Shown here one piece after another: positions 35,290 to 46,899 of a stretch of 64,000 nucleotides of DNA. The stretch is taken from NCBI GenBank assembly GCA_015680685.1, contig MNCI01020785.1, positions 172,292 to 236,291 of the forward strand. Direction: 5' to 3'. How positions within the stretch are numbered: position 1 is the first letter of the stretch; each line of letters starts with the position of its first letter. The notes beneath the pieces are model-generated. The model worked only from the letters and a program-made list of their open reading frames with translations, ran no database searches and was not told the DNA's origin. Source of the stretch: Gnetum montanum (Eukaryota; Streptophyta; Gnetopsida; Gnetales; Gnetaceae). A program made the translations under genes and the position numbers.

Positions 35290-35370
35290 AATGGCCCCTC
35301 TTTGTTGACGTTTGGAGGGCTTGCCCAAGAGATGTCAACAAAGAATGTGAAACACCACAGAGGTAAAGAT
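35290..35370 (-). other. PPT and conserved 3' end of element D
   Basis: On minus, CAACAAAGAGGGGCCATT precedes the LTR; C has CAACAAAGAGGGGCCAA at 56103-56119. About 80 bp before the LTR align between C and D. In D the plus strand also shows CAACAAAGAATGTGAAACAC at 35335-35357, so the region forms an inverted repeat of PPT plus LTR start. Confidence 0.75.
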
Positions 35371-37085
35371 GCCAATACCATTCGTCAACTGATGCTCGGA
35401 TGTTGCTCTATCAAACTTGGAAGTGCAAAGGTTGGGAGTGTCAAGAGAAGAAGAGGGATTTTACAATTGTAAAAGAGAGAGGATCGGGGAAGACTCAAGT
35501 GTAAGCAGGATGCCTCACAAACATGTTATTAGATAACTTATCGCTGGTGTTTTTGCCAGAGGTTACGCTATTCCACTACATATGTGGGGCTTGCCTAGGC
35601 GAGTTGTGTTACGCCCGTATGGCCTGGATGAGTTGCGTTTCATCCATTTTTCATGGCTTTTCCCATCTTTTTTTTGAAGACACATTCCATGAGGCGAGTT
35701 GTATTACGCTAGTTCATGGACGTGATGGTTATCCTGTGCGAAAGGCTCCTTGTACATTTACATCTTGTACAAATGAGAGGAGAAAATAAGGGTAGTTGCA
35801 AAGATAAGAGAAGGAAAAAGTAAGGTAAGGTGTCTGGAGGGGAAAGGCAGGGTCTGCACTCCCAAGTAGTCAGGCTAGTTCGAGCAGACACCTCAGAATG
35901 TTGTGAAGCCTCACCCTCCTAGTGAATGCATCTTTCAATGACGTTATTGTAGCAAGTAACCTGCAAAAAATGTAACAAAGAATAGAGAATAGAAGCAACT
36001 ATCTTAAATGCTTGGGAGGTTGTCGAAATAAGCGTCGTCCGAAGTGGAAAGGGGAGTGCACCATAGAGAGGAGGACCACAGAAAAAAGGTAAGGGTCCCT
36101 TTGTTGATGCCACGGCTCAGGAATTCACCATTCATAGCCAGGTTCATCATATCCATCTGGCTAGATGAAGAGCCAGTCAGAAGAATCTAGGAAGCTAGGC
36201 CCTAGTGGCGGCGACGACTGGGGGCAACCAAGGTTATGGGTGACCATAGTTTCCTTAGGGCTCCAACTGGAAATGCTGACCTCGGGAGCTACAATTGCTG
36301 AGTGACCGTTGTGGCAGCATCTCTGAGGGGTCAGTAGTATGCCCTTCGGCATATCCAAGGAATCAGTAGAATGTCGGGGGGTAGCAGCGTTGCGTCTGTT
36401 CCAACGTCCTACCTGTTCTACCTAATGGAGATGTCGTGCCAAAATGGTCAGGTCCACTTGTTTGGTGGATCTCAATTTTAGGTCCTGGTAGACCGTCGTT
36501 TCTGGTTTTAAGTCCCAGTAGACCATGGTTCCAGTTTAAAGTTTGGGCAGACCGAAGTGTGCTAGTTTTACATCATAGCGGATGATGGAAGAACTAGTTT
36601 ATGGTCCTAGCAGAGCGTGCTATGGGTGTCAGTTTTGTGTTGTGACCCAGAGACAAGTTTGTGTTGGTTTAACATCTTAGTAGACAGATGCTTACCTTGC
36701 CAATTTTACATTGTGGCAGATGGTTGAAAGCTTTACCAATTTAGCATCGCGGCGAGCACGTGCAAGAAATGCCAATTTTATGTTGTAGCAGATGTGTAAA
36801 ACACTGCCAATTTTACGTCGTAGCAGATGATTGTTACCTTGCATTCTGGCCGAGCTGATGTCTAAATGTGGTACTGCTTTAGGTACATATGATTCACTGG
36901 GTTTTCAAGATCGTTGTCGTTGATGTCTGCGAGCTTGAATTCTCCATTGTCATATGCATTGGTGACCAATAAGGGGACTTCCCAGCTTGCAGAGAATTTG
37001 CTCGCTGGTTCACGAATGGCTTTAAGGAACAAGTTCTCTTTCTTGATTGATCACTGATGCAGGTTACAATGATGCTTCTGATTTT
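35371..37085 (-). repeat. 3' untranslated region of D with minisatellite
   Basis: 36470-36850 is a degenerate tandem array, about 35-45 bp per unit, built on CCAATTTTA..TTGTAGCAGATG (plus strand). On minus this reads CATCTGCTACGACGTAAAATTGG, the counterpart of CTGCTATGAC..TAAATTAGC in C. The rest is non-coding. Confidence 0.65.
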
Positions 37086-37089
37086 TCTT

Positions 37090-40000
37090 GTCCTAATATT
37101 TTTTGATGTTGTTCAGTGTTTGGATGTGTTTCTTCTCCACTGATTCTAGATCCATGATCCTGGACTCGTTGTGTTGAGTCTCATTTATAACCGTGGAGAG
37201 GAGCATCCGCAGTGAGGAAACTTGTAGTTCAAGGGGCAACACTACTTCAGATCTATAGACTAGGCTATATGGTGTCCTACCTGTAGCTGTTCTGCATATC
37301 GTACAGTAGGCCCATAGCACGTAGAGGATTTTCTCATGCCATCATTTCTTGTTGCTACTGAGCATCTTTTTTCAGCAAATTGATAACCACCTTGTTTGTT
37401 GCTTCTGCTTGACCATTTGCTTGCGGGTAATATGGTGAGGAAAAAGATTGCTTAATACTAAGGTTATTGCAAAAAGATTTGGTTTCGATACTACTAAATT
37501 GTGGCCCATTTTCGGTCACAATAGTCATGGGAAGCCCAAACCTTGTCACTATGTTATCTAAGATAAAATGGCAAACTTGTTCAGATGTAGTCTTTCATAG
37601 GGGAATAGCCTCGACCCACTTTGTGAAGTACTCAGTGGAGGTGATAATGAAGCTATGTCCTAAGGAAGACTTAGGTATGATGGGACCTATGATATCTAGT
37701 TCCCATCGTTGGAATGACCAAGTGATCTGTGTGGTATGCAACTCAGTCGGTGACACGTGTATTAAATTTGCATAACGCTGGCATGTGTCACATGTCTTAA
37801 CTTTGGTAAGGTATTCTCATTCCATGTACGACCAGTAATACCCTAAGCGTCTGATTTTAGTGGCCATGGATCGCGGGGCTATGTGTCCTCCACATAGTCC
37901 CTCATGGACTTTGCTAACTATCTTTTACGCTTAGTCGTTATTAATGCAGGTTAACAGTACTCCATCAAAGGAGTACCTACTTAGAGTGTTATCTCCAATG
38001 ATGACATATTTCCTGGCACGCTTGCGGATTTCATCCTTTTGTGTAGATGTCAACTCGTGCAGTGGTTCGCCACGTAGAAGGTAATTTTTAATGTTGTCGT
38101 ACCATTCTGGCATTCCTTCCGTGCTTAAAGAAGAGATTTGTGCCACTTGGATGATAGGGTCTGTACATTCCATCATTAAAGCGGGCAAGGTGGCAAACAA
38201 ATGTGGTGGCACATTTAAAGCTAGCGTAGCTAGTGTATCAGCTACAGTGTTCTAACTACACGGCACGTGTCGAATGTCAGTCGTTGTAAATTGTTTCAGA
38301 AGATCTTTAGCCATATCACAATAGGGTTGCAGATGCATGGCTTTGTAGGCGTAGACTTTTGTGATCTGATTGACAACGAGCATGGAATCGCCTCAAATTA
38401 CCAAGTCTTGAACGTTCAGTTCTCTAGCTGCTGATAGTCCCTTGAGGAGTCCCTCGTATTCTACCACATTGTTCATACAGGGAAACGCCAGGCGATAAGC
38501 CAATGGATGAACATCCCTAGGGGAAACCGTGATGACGGTAGTGGCACTGCCATCCCTGGTAGTTGAAGCTCCATCAAAGTGTAATGTCACTTCGAGGCCT
38601 ATTGATACAGGGCTTAAAATATGTACATGTTCATCTAGAAATTCAAGCTCTATCATCGCCTGATCATTAATAGATGATGCTACAAGTTGGTCGGCTATCA
38701 CTTGGCCTTTCGTAGAAGATTGGCCAACGTAGTGTAAGTCAAATTCTGTAATGATGGCTTTCCATCAGGCTATTTTGCTTCTCTCGTATAAATTGTTTGT
38801 GATTGCTTGTAGAATGCTGTTCTTGTAAATTATGTTAATGTGGCTGCGAAAAAGATAGTGTCTACATTTCTTGAGAGCGAAAACCAATGCCAAGAAGTTA
38901 CGCTCTACTTCATTGTATCTCGTTTCGTATGCAAATAAAGCATGACTCAAATAATAGATGGGGATTTCCGACCCATCGTCCCTCTTTTGACACAACAACG
39001 CAGCTATTAACATATCTGAACTTGCCAGGTAGATGTAGAAGGGCTGATCCCTTTGTGGCAGGAAAACCATTGGCAAGAGTAACAACTCTTTCTTTAAGTT
39101 GTCAAAAGCATGCTGACAGTCCTTGGTCCATTCGATGTTAACCCCCTTCTTGAGCAGATGCTATATGGGGTGTAACTTGTCTGTTAACTTCAGGATGAAC
39201 CTTCTGATAAACTGTAACTTACCTTGCAACCCACGCAGTTCTTTGAGATTTGTAGGTGGTGCCAGGTTAACGATGGCCCTGACCTTGTCAGGGTTGACCC
39301 GTATGCCAGCTTCCGACACTACAAACCCCAACATGTGTTTGATTTTGACTCCAAACACACATTTTCTTGGGTTGATTTGTAGGTCGTGCCTGAGACATCA
39401 TTTAAGGATTAACTCTAAATCCTCTGGGTGATCTACCGACTTTCTAGATTTAACAGCTATGTTGTCTACATAGTCGTTCAACCTCTTTAAGAGATAATCG
39501 CTAAAGATATACGTCATGGCACGTTGATAAGTTTCTCCAACATTTTTTAACCCGAAAGACATCATGGTATAATAGAAAGTTCCCTAGGGGGTCATGAAAG
39601 TTGTAGTCAGCTGATGTTCTAGGTTGATATGGATTTGATTATATCCCAAAAACCCATCCATAAAGGATAGTAGAGCATGTCCAGTTGTTGTATCGATAAG
39701 TTGGTCAATACTCGGTAATGGGAAGCTATCTTTAACCGTTGCCTTGTTCAAATCACGGAAGTCTATACATATGCGTATTTCTCTCATTTTCTTAGAAATT
39801 ACCACAATGTTTGACACCCATTCTGAGTAATCACCCATTCTGAGTAATCAACCATGCAGATGAAACCATCTTGATATAGCTTACTGATTTCTTCATGCAC
39901 TGCCAACGCGATTTCGGGCTTAATCTTCCGTGCTTTCTATTTAACCACTTTGATACCCAGGTCTAACACAATGTTGTGCTAGATTAGTTGTGGGTCTAAA

Positions 40001-40347
40001 CCTGACATGTCTTCGTATGACCATGTGAACACCGCAACATTATCCTGGAGAACTCAAGACATGTCGCTCTGCGTTTGTTGGTCAAGGAGAGAACTGACTT
40101 TTAGAGTCTTACTTTCTCCTTTGTGCATAACTACAAAGATCTCAGTGAGGGGATCCTTAGTTACATCACCAGCCTCCAGGTCTAGGGTTTGGGCCAAATA
40201 TTCTAGCTAGTCTGGGGATATTTCTGAGGCTACTATGGTTATGTCACAGGAGGAGGAGTCTGTTCCTATCATTGCAAGATTAAGCTGTCTAGAGTTTTCC
40301 TCGTATGGGCCTGTTAGGGCTAGGGGTGTAAGAAAAGCTTTGTCCAT
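37090..40347 (-). pseudogene. Pol of element D: RT, RNase H, aRNase H, integrase
   Basis: Readable from about 40347 down. RT: FTWSYEDMSGLD, IRICIDFRDLNKAT, SFMDGFLGYNQIHI, then YVDN at about 39470 where the family has YVDD. RNase H: QPFYIYLASSDMLIAALLCQ and YNEVERNFLALVFALKKCRH. Archaeal-type RNase H: VTLHFDGAS, NNVVEYEGLLKGL, GDSMLVVNQ, ADTLATLAL. Integrase: [30 protein letters not shown] (second catalytic Asp is Glu) and ANGQAEATNK with its Glu kept. About a dozen stops. An acceptor-like TTTTGTAG (40368-40360, minus) precedes this part. The dual RNase H places D in the Tat lineage. Confidence 0.93.
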
Positions 40348-40814
40348 TTGCAAAATGACCTACAAAATTGCCAAGAAAGGAAGTAGTTAAGTTGTTTTTG
40401 TCAACATGGTCAAATGATACAAGGTTTTTAGAGGTACGTGTCAAAAGGTTGCTAGTTTAAGGTTGTAGCAAACCGTTACAATATACAGAGTTTGTAAGAA
40501 AAGAGCAAACAAGATTTCCTAGGTGCTAACTTAAAGTCCTTGCGGACTATGGTTAAAATTATAATGCGGTGTGTCTAGTGTGGCAAAATAGCTAATTTAG
40601 GTTTTTTCTATTTTTTGCAAACCATAGTTAATGCAAGCGAATTACAAGACAATAAGCTATGCGTTAGTTTAGGGTCTTTTTGGACTGTAATCAATGCGAT
40701 ATCTATGAGATAAATGGGGCGATCTTTACGCTTCATGTCAAACTGACACTACTGCACTTCGGGAAGGTCCCGCGCTGATCAGGCATGAAAATAGCAAGTT
40801 TTCACCATCACGCT

Positions 40815-40929
40815 TATAAGTAGATGGCTCACCCTTGAGGTAAACTGCAAGCATAGCGAAGTTGAGTTTAGGCTAAAGCAGAAGGAAAGCATAAGTTAAC
40901 AATTCTGTAAAGGTTATTCAGGCACAGCA
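40815..40929 (+). promoter_or_regulatory. Promoter of the antisense gene in D
   Basis: TATAAG at 40815-40820 (CGCTTATAAGTAG), 110 bp before the ATG at 40930, on the strand opposite to D's own genes. No copy of D's LTR U3 is obvious here. Confidence 0.5.
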
Positions 40930-43900
40930 ATGGCACCAAAGATTGAACACAAACACACCAAGTTGGCCAGGATCGATGAAGTATAGGAAAGTCTAGGGAA
41001 AATTTTGAAGGTGCAACTCGAAACTTGGGAGGTTACTCCACTCGTCTAGTAAGTTTTTCTACATCTTCCTTATGTGATATATGCATTAGGTCATTTTCGC
41101 TATCATTGTACTGTAATTTGTATTTGTCTCACAAATGTGCACTGCACTGGGTGTCGACACCTGCCTATGCTAGTTACACTATGGGAGTTTGTAATATTAC
41201 CTCAATTGTTGTTGTCAGAGACAGACCTTGCACTGTTGCAAGGGTTTGGGTGATCATGGGTAATATTGTACAAACACAACATGTAACTGGTGAGGAGTCT
41301 AGGTGTTGTACCCTTGCATAGCGCAAACGAGGTTCCATTTTCATGCCCGTAATGGTCTCCTATTATACAAGGGTAATATGCTATATTACCTTTATCGCCA
41401 TTGTCAGAGACAAACTTTGCATCGTCGTAAGGGTTTTGGTAGTTTTGGGTAATGCATCTCTAGCGTAACATGCAATATTCTGGGAGTCAAAGTAGCGAGA
41501 ACCTCAGTGTTGCGTAATAGATTCTTGTGAGCTTTTTTGATTTATTTTGGCATTGTTAGCATGTCTAAACTATTTTCTAATGATAACGTGTTTTATTATA
41601 AAGGGTCATGCTAAAGCCCGTCCTGATCGTTCTGGACATTGTGGACATTTTATGTTGTCTAAATGTCCCTATGCCCAATGTTCCTCCTCCCCATGCTCGT
41701 GTAGGGGAAGAGGCAGTTTGGTTTCGAATGGGCACACAGGAGTTCCTGCAATTTTTGCTACGTCACTTTAACGTAATTTTTTGGTCACATTTGTTGGCCA
41801 AGATGGCTGCCGCCATTCTGGAAATGCTACTGGTTGGGTCAACATAGAGCATTTTAACATTTCTAGTGGATGGATCAATCAAGGCCGTAGGTGGGAGGGA
41901 TCATGAAAAGCACGTCAAGGGTTTGAGGCACTTATCCTGGATCTGGGAGATGCTCAGGTTTAATTGTTACCATTCCTACAACACGTTGTTCATAGCTCCT
42001 CATCTAACCACATATTTTTAGAACCAACCTGGCACTGTGTATTATGCAGGTGGGTAAGTGTTATCAAGGTGCTATGCTTTGTTAACTACTATCTGATTTT
42101 GTGTTAGATGTAAACAATTTTCTATATTCTATGACATAGGTTCTTTATTGATGCGAATGGTCTCCAGGGTGATATAGACATGTTATCTATGGCTGAAATA
42201 GCCATCAAGGAATTCACTTCCATCAGCAATGTACGTGCTGGTGTCCTAGGACAACTAGGATTTGAAATCCAATACTATCCTATCTAGTATGCCAAATTCT
42301 TTGTCAAGTATAGAGACTCTGGATGGCTGGATAGGGAGTGGACTTTAGACTGTCCTATCACCATTGACAACGTGCAAGAGAAAATCCCACCGTTTTCTTT
42401 GTCCTTTGGACATAGTAAGTTACGCTACACTGATCAACTATGTGACCGTATGGGATGAAAATAGTGTTTGGGATTTTATTGTTTTGTCATTTTGTCTAAC
42501 CTATTTTTTTTTGTATTTTATGTTTGTAGTTAAAGAATCATGGGAGGTCACGGTGACAGCCTCTGGGCATGACGCAGCCACCATCTGCTTCTGCTATGGT
42601 GGATAAATGCAGCACAACACTGGCTTTGCCATGGAGCGGCCCTACCTACCATAACCAATAACCTCCAGGAAGCTAGACTGATGGAGCTATTTCTAGCTAT
42701 AACCCCCGATGTCCCGATGGCTAAAATGTTTGCCCTAGTTGACTCCTTCAGCGAACAAGTTGAGCATTTTTACACGCGTGTGCGTAACGTGAGCATGAGT
42801 TTTGATATTAATTCCTAACTGTTCACGGATTTTTTTGGGGTTCCTTCTGATGGCCTCTTAGTGGGAGAGAAATCCAAAAAGAGCTCTAAACATCAAAAGT
42901 ACATAGAGTGGCTAGGGACAAAAAAAGAGCCAAAAGGCATCTACGTTGAGAAGATAAAGCTAGAGGTGGCTAGCATCATATGCCCCATCTTCCGTGCTCA
43001 TGCCTTCCCCAAGCTACTCTCCCAAGGAAAAATCCTTGGAATAGAGCAGGCTTAGATTATGCAGGAGGTCATGGAAGAGGGACCACGATATAACTAGGCC
43101 AAGCACCTTGGTAAAGGCCAACAGCTGAAATGGTGAAGCTTCGCAGGAAGCTTAAGTCTCATTTCAACGTGCATTTTTCCTTTTTCATAGCTTGTTTGCA
43201 CTATTTTGTAGAATTCCTAGTGGTTCACAAGGATGGATTCTGGGTGCCGCTGGATCATAACCAAATCTCCAAACCGTGGATTTTCCAAGTCTTCTACATC
43301 GTCTGATCCCAAGATCCTCCTGAAGGTATCGAGGAGTCGCTTTCAATAACGACTAAGGATCTGGTGGCACCTCCTCCCAAGGCCAGGACAGCATGGGTGG
43401 GGTGCCTTCTTCTAACACTGGTAGTGTGTCGAAGGGGAAGCATCTAGCCGCAGAAATAGTAGCCACATCGGTCCAACGGAAAAACCATCGTTCGGCCATG
43501 GATTCTCCCAGCTCGACTAGTGAGGAGGGGAGGAAACTACGCATTAAGTTTCATAGGAGCCATCCCCCAGCTAGTAAGCAGAATGATTAGTTTATGTATA
43601 TTACACTATGTATAGACGTCATTTCATCACGTAGCACTCATGAGAGGTGAGTAACATTTTACTAACTATGATGCGTTCTACAAGAAAAGGGAAAGATGGG
43701 GAGGAACTAACCCCTAAAACAGGTACCATAGTCTTGTAGCGTGGGGAAGGGGCCCCAATTTTGGAAAAGGAGGCCCCTATTGACAACGTGGGTAGCACGC
43801 AGGCTCCTATGCCTAAAGGGAAGATGAGCATAGAAGATGTTGTGGCCCTTTTGGATAGGCTGGAAAGGGAGGAGCAATTTGCCGCTAGTGAGTTTAACTG

Positions 43901-45328
43901 CTTGCTTGACCTTTCTTCAATCGGCAATCCTCTCACTATTATCCCTAAGGGTCCATTGAGTAGGAGCTTTGTGTCATTGTAGCATCTCGAATTTCACCTT
44001 GTATTATGTTTAACTTGTTTTTTTTGTGTAATAGGCACTTCTAATAACAATGGCGCACCTTCGTCAGTAACCCCTACTCAATGTTTGGCTGAGGCCCCCG
44101 ACAAATTTACCTTCATGGAAGGCATTGTTAACAATATGAGCGATCGCTTGGAGAAAATCGATCTTGAGATCGGTATGTCACTATTATTACGTAGGAATTG
44201 TTGAAACTGTCACATTATGTCATCCTATCGCGTCTAACTGCGATCTTCATCTTACAGCATCTCGCCTCAATTGGAATCCCAAGGAGCCTGTCGACGTAGA
44301 CGCTGCTCTTGACCTCTTACCAGAGGTGACTGAAGTGCCTTACCGCATTTATGATGAGATGTGTAAATGTGCGTTGCACTCGGCCCATTCTCTATGGGAG
44401 AGTCAAAACGTCAATGAAGATCTCTAGAAGAGGTTGCAGAAAGTAGAAAAAGAGAAAATTGCCCTAACTACCAGGGTGGAGGACCTTAAGTCTAGGAATG
44501 AATTTATGCAAGCTCAGGCTACCAATGACAAGAATTGGTGGACGGTTGTGATTGACTACGCCCGCTACTGGATGATTGTTAGGAACAACATCCAAGCCAG
44601 TCGTGAGCTCATTGAGCAATGAATGTAAATGGATCTCCTAGCCCAGAAAAATCAACATTGGAAGGACTACAGCACGAAGGTCCAGGAATGGGGGCAGGCA
44701 TAGAAAAATCATAAACACATGTATAAACAAGAGTGTGCTACCTACCACCAACATTACAGATATTCCATGGTTGAAGTACGGTCCCTCCAGCTGTTCCTTA
44801 ATGTCATCAGTGCTTCTAGAGCATATGAAAAGTTCTAGGAACAAGTGAGAGTGAGTGTATCCCCTGAGAGAGAGATGACCCTCCCTGGCAGAGAGACCAC
44901 TGTCCCTTCCTTTTTTCCTAAAATGCCTCAGTGGACTCCTGTGGAAAAAGGGAAGGTCAAGGCTGGAACTGATCTAGGAGATGGTGTTTGGGCAGAGCTT
45001 ACTGAGGATGAGATTATGCGACGCCTGTCAATCAACCTAGAAAAAATTCCTTTCGTGGTCGACACAAAATCGTCACAAGTAAGTTGTGTGACTATTGAAT
45101 TTTTTCTTATGCATGATTTTATTGCGACACTAACGTTCACCTCATGTCAAATTGTAGGATTGACATGAAGAGGATCCTCATGAGGAGGAGCCTCATACAG
45201 AGGATCACCCCCATGAAGAGGATCCGCCCGAAGAAGATCTTCATGACGAAGATCCTCATGAGACTGCTATGGAGTTAGGTGAAGAAGATGGAGATGGAAA
45301 TGGAGGTGGTAACGTAGGGGATGTGTAG
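40930..45328 (+). pseudogene. Antisense multi-exon gene in element D: FCP1-like HAD domain, Tat-specific domain, acidic tail
   Basis: Exon 1 40930-41048 (MAPKIEHKHT). Exon 2 41604-42053: KPVLIVLDIVDIL, EFLQFLLRHFNVIFWSHLL, KHVKGLRHLSWIWEML, YNTLFIAPHL, TVYYAGG. This follows the FCP1/NIF HAD fold (D-x-D-x-T; FL..hhFDVhhWS; NTLLIDD), but the second Asp of D-x-D and both Asp of the last motif are gone. Exon 3 42140-42414 (FFIDANGLQG, QYYPI, GWLDREW). Exon 4 from 42530 (WEVTV, HWLCH, LMELFLAI, FFGVPSDGLLV, IEWLGT, HAFPKLLSQGKILG). Exons 5-6 to about 44171 are less certain (KFTFMEGIVNNM). Exon 7 44258-45078 is coiled-coil rich. Exon 8 45158-45328 is acidic, with HEEDPHEEEPH repeats, stop TAG. Introns 1-3, the one before exon 7 and the last keep phase. 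Only a few stops and one frameshift. Function unknown. Confidence 0.8.
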
Positions 45329-45357
45329 CAAGAAAATACTGGACTAATTTTTTTTGT

Positions 45358-45372
45358 AATAAAGGCAATAAA
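45358..45372 (+). terminator. Polyadenylation signals of the antisense gene in D
   Basis: AATAAA at 45358-45363 and again at 45367-45372, 30-45 bp after the stop codon, on the strand of the antisense gene. Confidence 0.55.
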
Positions 45373-45464
45373 GAATAACATTTTTTTGTTTTAAGCCAGA
45401 AAATGATGTTTGGAAATTTCTAATTTCATTTTTAAAAAGAAAAAGGCTTTGTCGGAAAGGTTAC

Positions 45465-45640
45465 AGGTTTTTAGGCCACGGGCTGGCAATAGTTTAAGGC
45501 CATTTTGGGCTGGGCCATCACACATGGAAAAGCATAAACTAAATTACCAGTTTTAGGCCATAGCGGGCCGTAACTAGTTTAAGGCCGTTTTGGGCCACTG
45601 ATAGTTTAAGGCCATTTTAGGCCGGGTCATCAGTGAGAAG
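45465..45640. repeat. Separator repeats between antisense gene and PR of D
   Basis: About four copies of TAGTTTAAGGCCATTTTGGGC-type phrases. Matches in sequence and place the 25905-26260 repeats of C. Confidence 0.7.
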
Positions 45641-45739
45641 TGTAATAGTTAAAGATGTAACTTGAAATGATAAAGAATGTAAAGAGCATAATAGTAGCAA
45701 ATATGAACCAATGTAATATGCTACGCTAATGTGTTTTCT

Positions 45740-46330
45740 AGTTCCACAGCTTCTTCTTAATCATTCTTAGATTTGGTGATGCATATGGATGAGGAGGCTT
45801 GTTACACCCCTCCTCTACGCTATCATCCTCTCCCTGGAAGGGTAATTCAGCCCAAGTCAAGCCTTCATTTTCCATTGTGTCGGTGTGTTCAACCATTGGA
45901 ATAGGGGTTTGATCTTCAGGAATTTCAATCTCCGAACACTATTCCATTTCTACATTGTTGATAGCTTGAGGAGTCATCTTATCACTGTGGCTGATCACTT
46001 CCCCTCCCGCGTAGGGCAAGTGGATCTCTTGGTGAATAGGTGATGAGACGGCCCTTAGTTGAGCCAACCAAGACCTCCCCAAGATTAGGTAGAAGCCAGG
46101 CATCTCCTCGACAACAATGAAGACTGCACTTGTGGGAAACTGATCCCCTACTACAAAGTTGATCTGTACAGTTCCCTTAGCTTGCACCTGTGTCCCGTTA
46201 AACAACCTCAAGCATGATGTCATTGTGGGATTGATCTAATCAATCAAACCCAGTTTTTCCACTATGGGAAATGGAATGACATTGGCAACGGCCCCGTCAT
46301 CTACGTGTACTCTCCGGATCCTATACTAGC
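45740..46330 (-). pseudogene. Aspartic protease of element D
   Basis: On minus: RRVHVDDGAVANVIPF at the active-site loop (D-D-G), IVEKLGLI, then INFVVGDQFPTSAVFIV, MPGFYLILGRSWLAQL and HQEIHLPYAGGEVI. It keeps the Gly that C has lost. An acidic tail runs to about 45740. A stop interrupts the frame just before the active site and another after LGLID. Ends before the separator repeats and the antisense gene. Confidence 0.85.
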
Positions 46331-46899
46331 CAACCCGGATAATGATGAACATGGGCGCTATTTTCACTTAACCCTTTTCTAGGTCATCCTTAATAAACAT
46401 GTCATGAAATGTAAGTTGGAAAGGTCATGGTTGTTCAGTAGTGAGGGGAAGCATGATCGAATGGATTACTTCTTCATGTGCTGACAAGCTTTTGTCCATC
46501 GGTATGGATGCTAGCATGCGAACCATGGCTTCACAATGCGGTTGGGATGTCATTAGTAAGTCATACAGGCTTAGTGTTTTATTTTTCTATTTAAGAGCTT
46601 GTGTAACTTGCGTAAAGGTGTCAACGAGATTATGCCCACGGTTTGGTTGTTTACACTTCTCTTATTCCATTCATCCCAAGAGGCAGATCTCTCGGGGAGG
46701 AACGGTTTCTTGTTGAGGACTGTATTTTCTTGGGCAGGGAGAAGATGTAATGTCATCTTTTTTAGAGGAAAAAGGAGCCAAGGGTGCCGAAGCTAAAGCG
46801 ATGGGCTTAGGAAATCCCAACGTAACGTGGTCCTTGGCTATTTTATCTGTCACACGTCCTTCTCCTCTCCTTGTGCGTTGAGGTTGGGGCGTTGACTTA

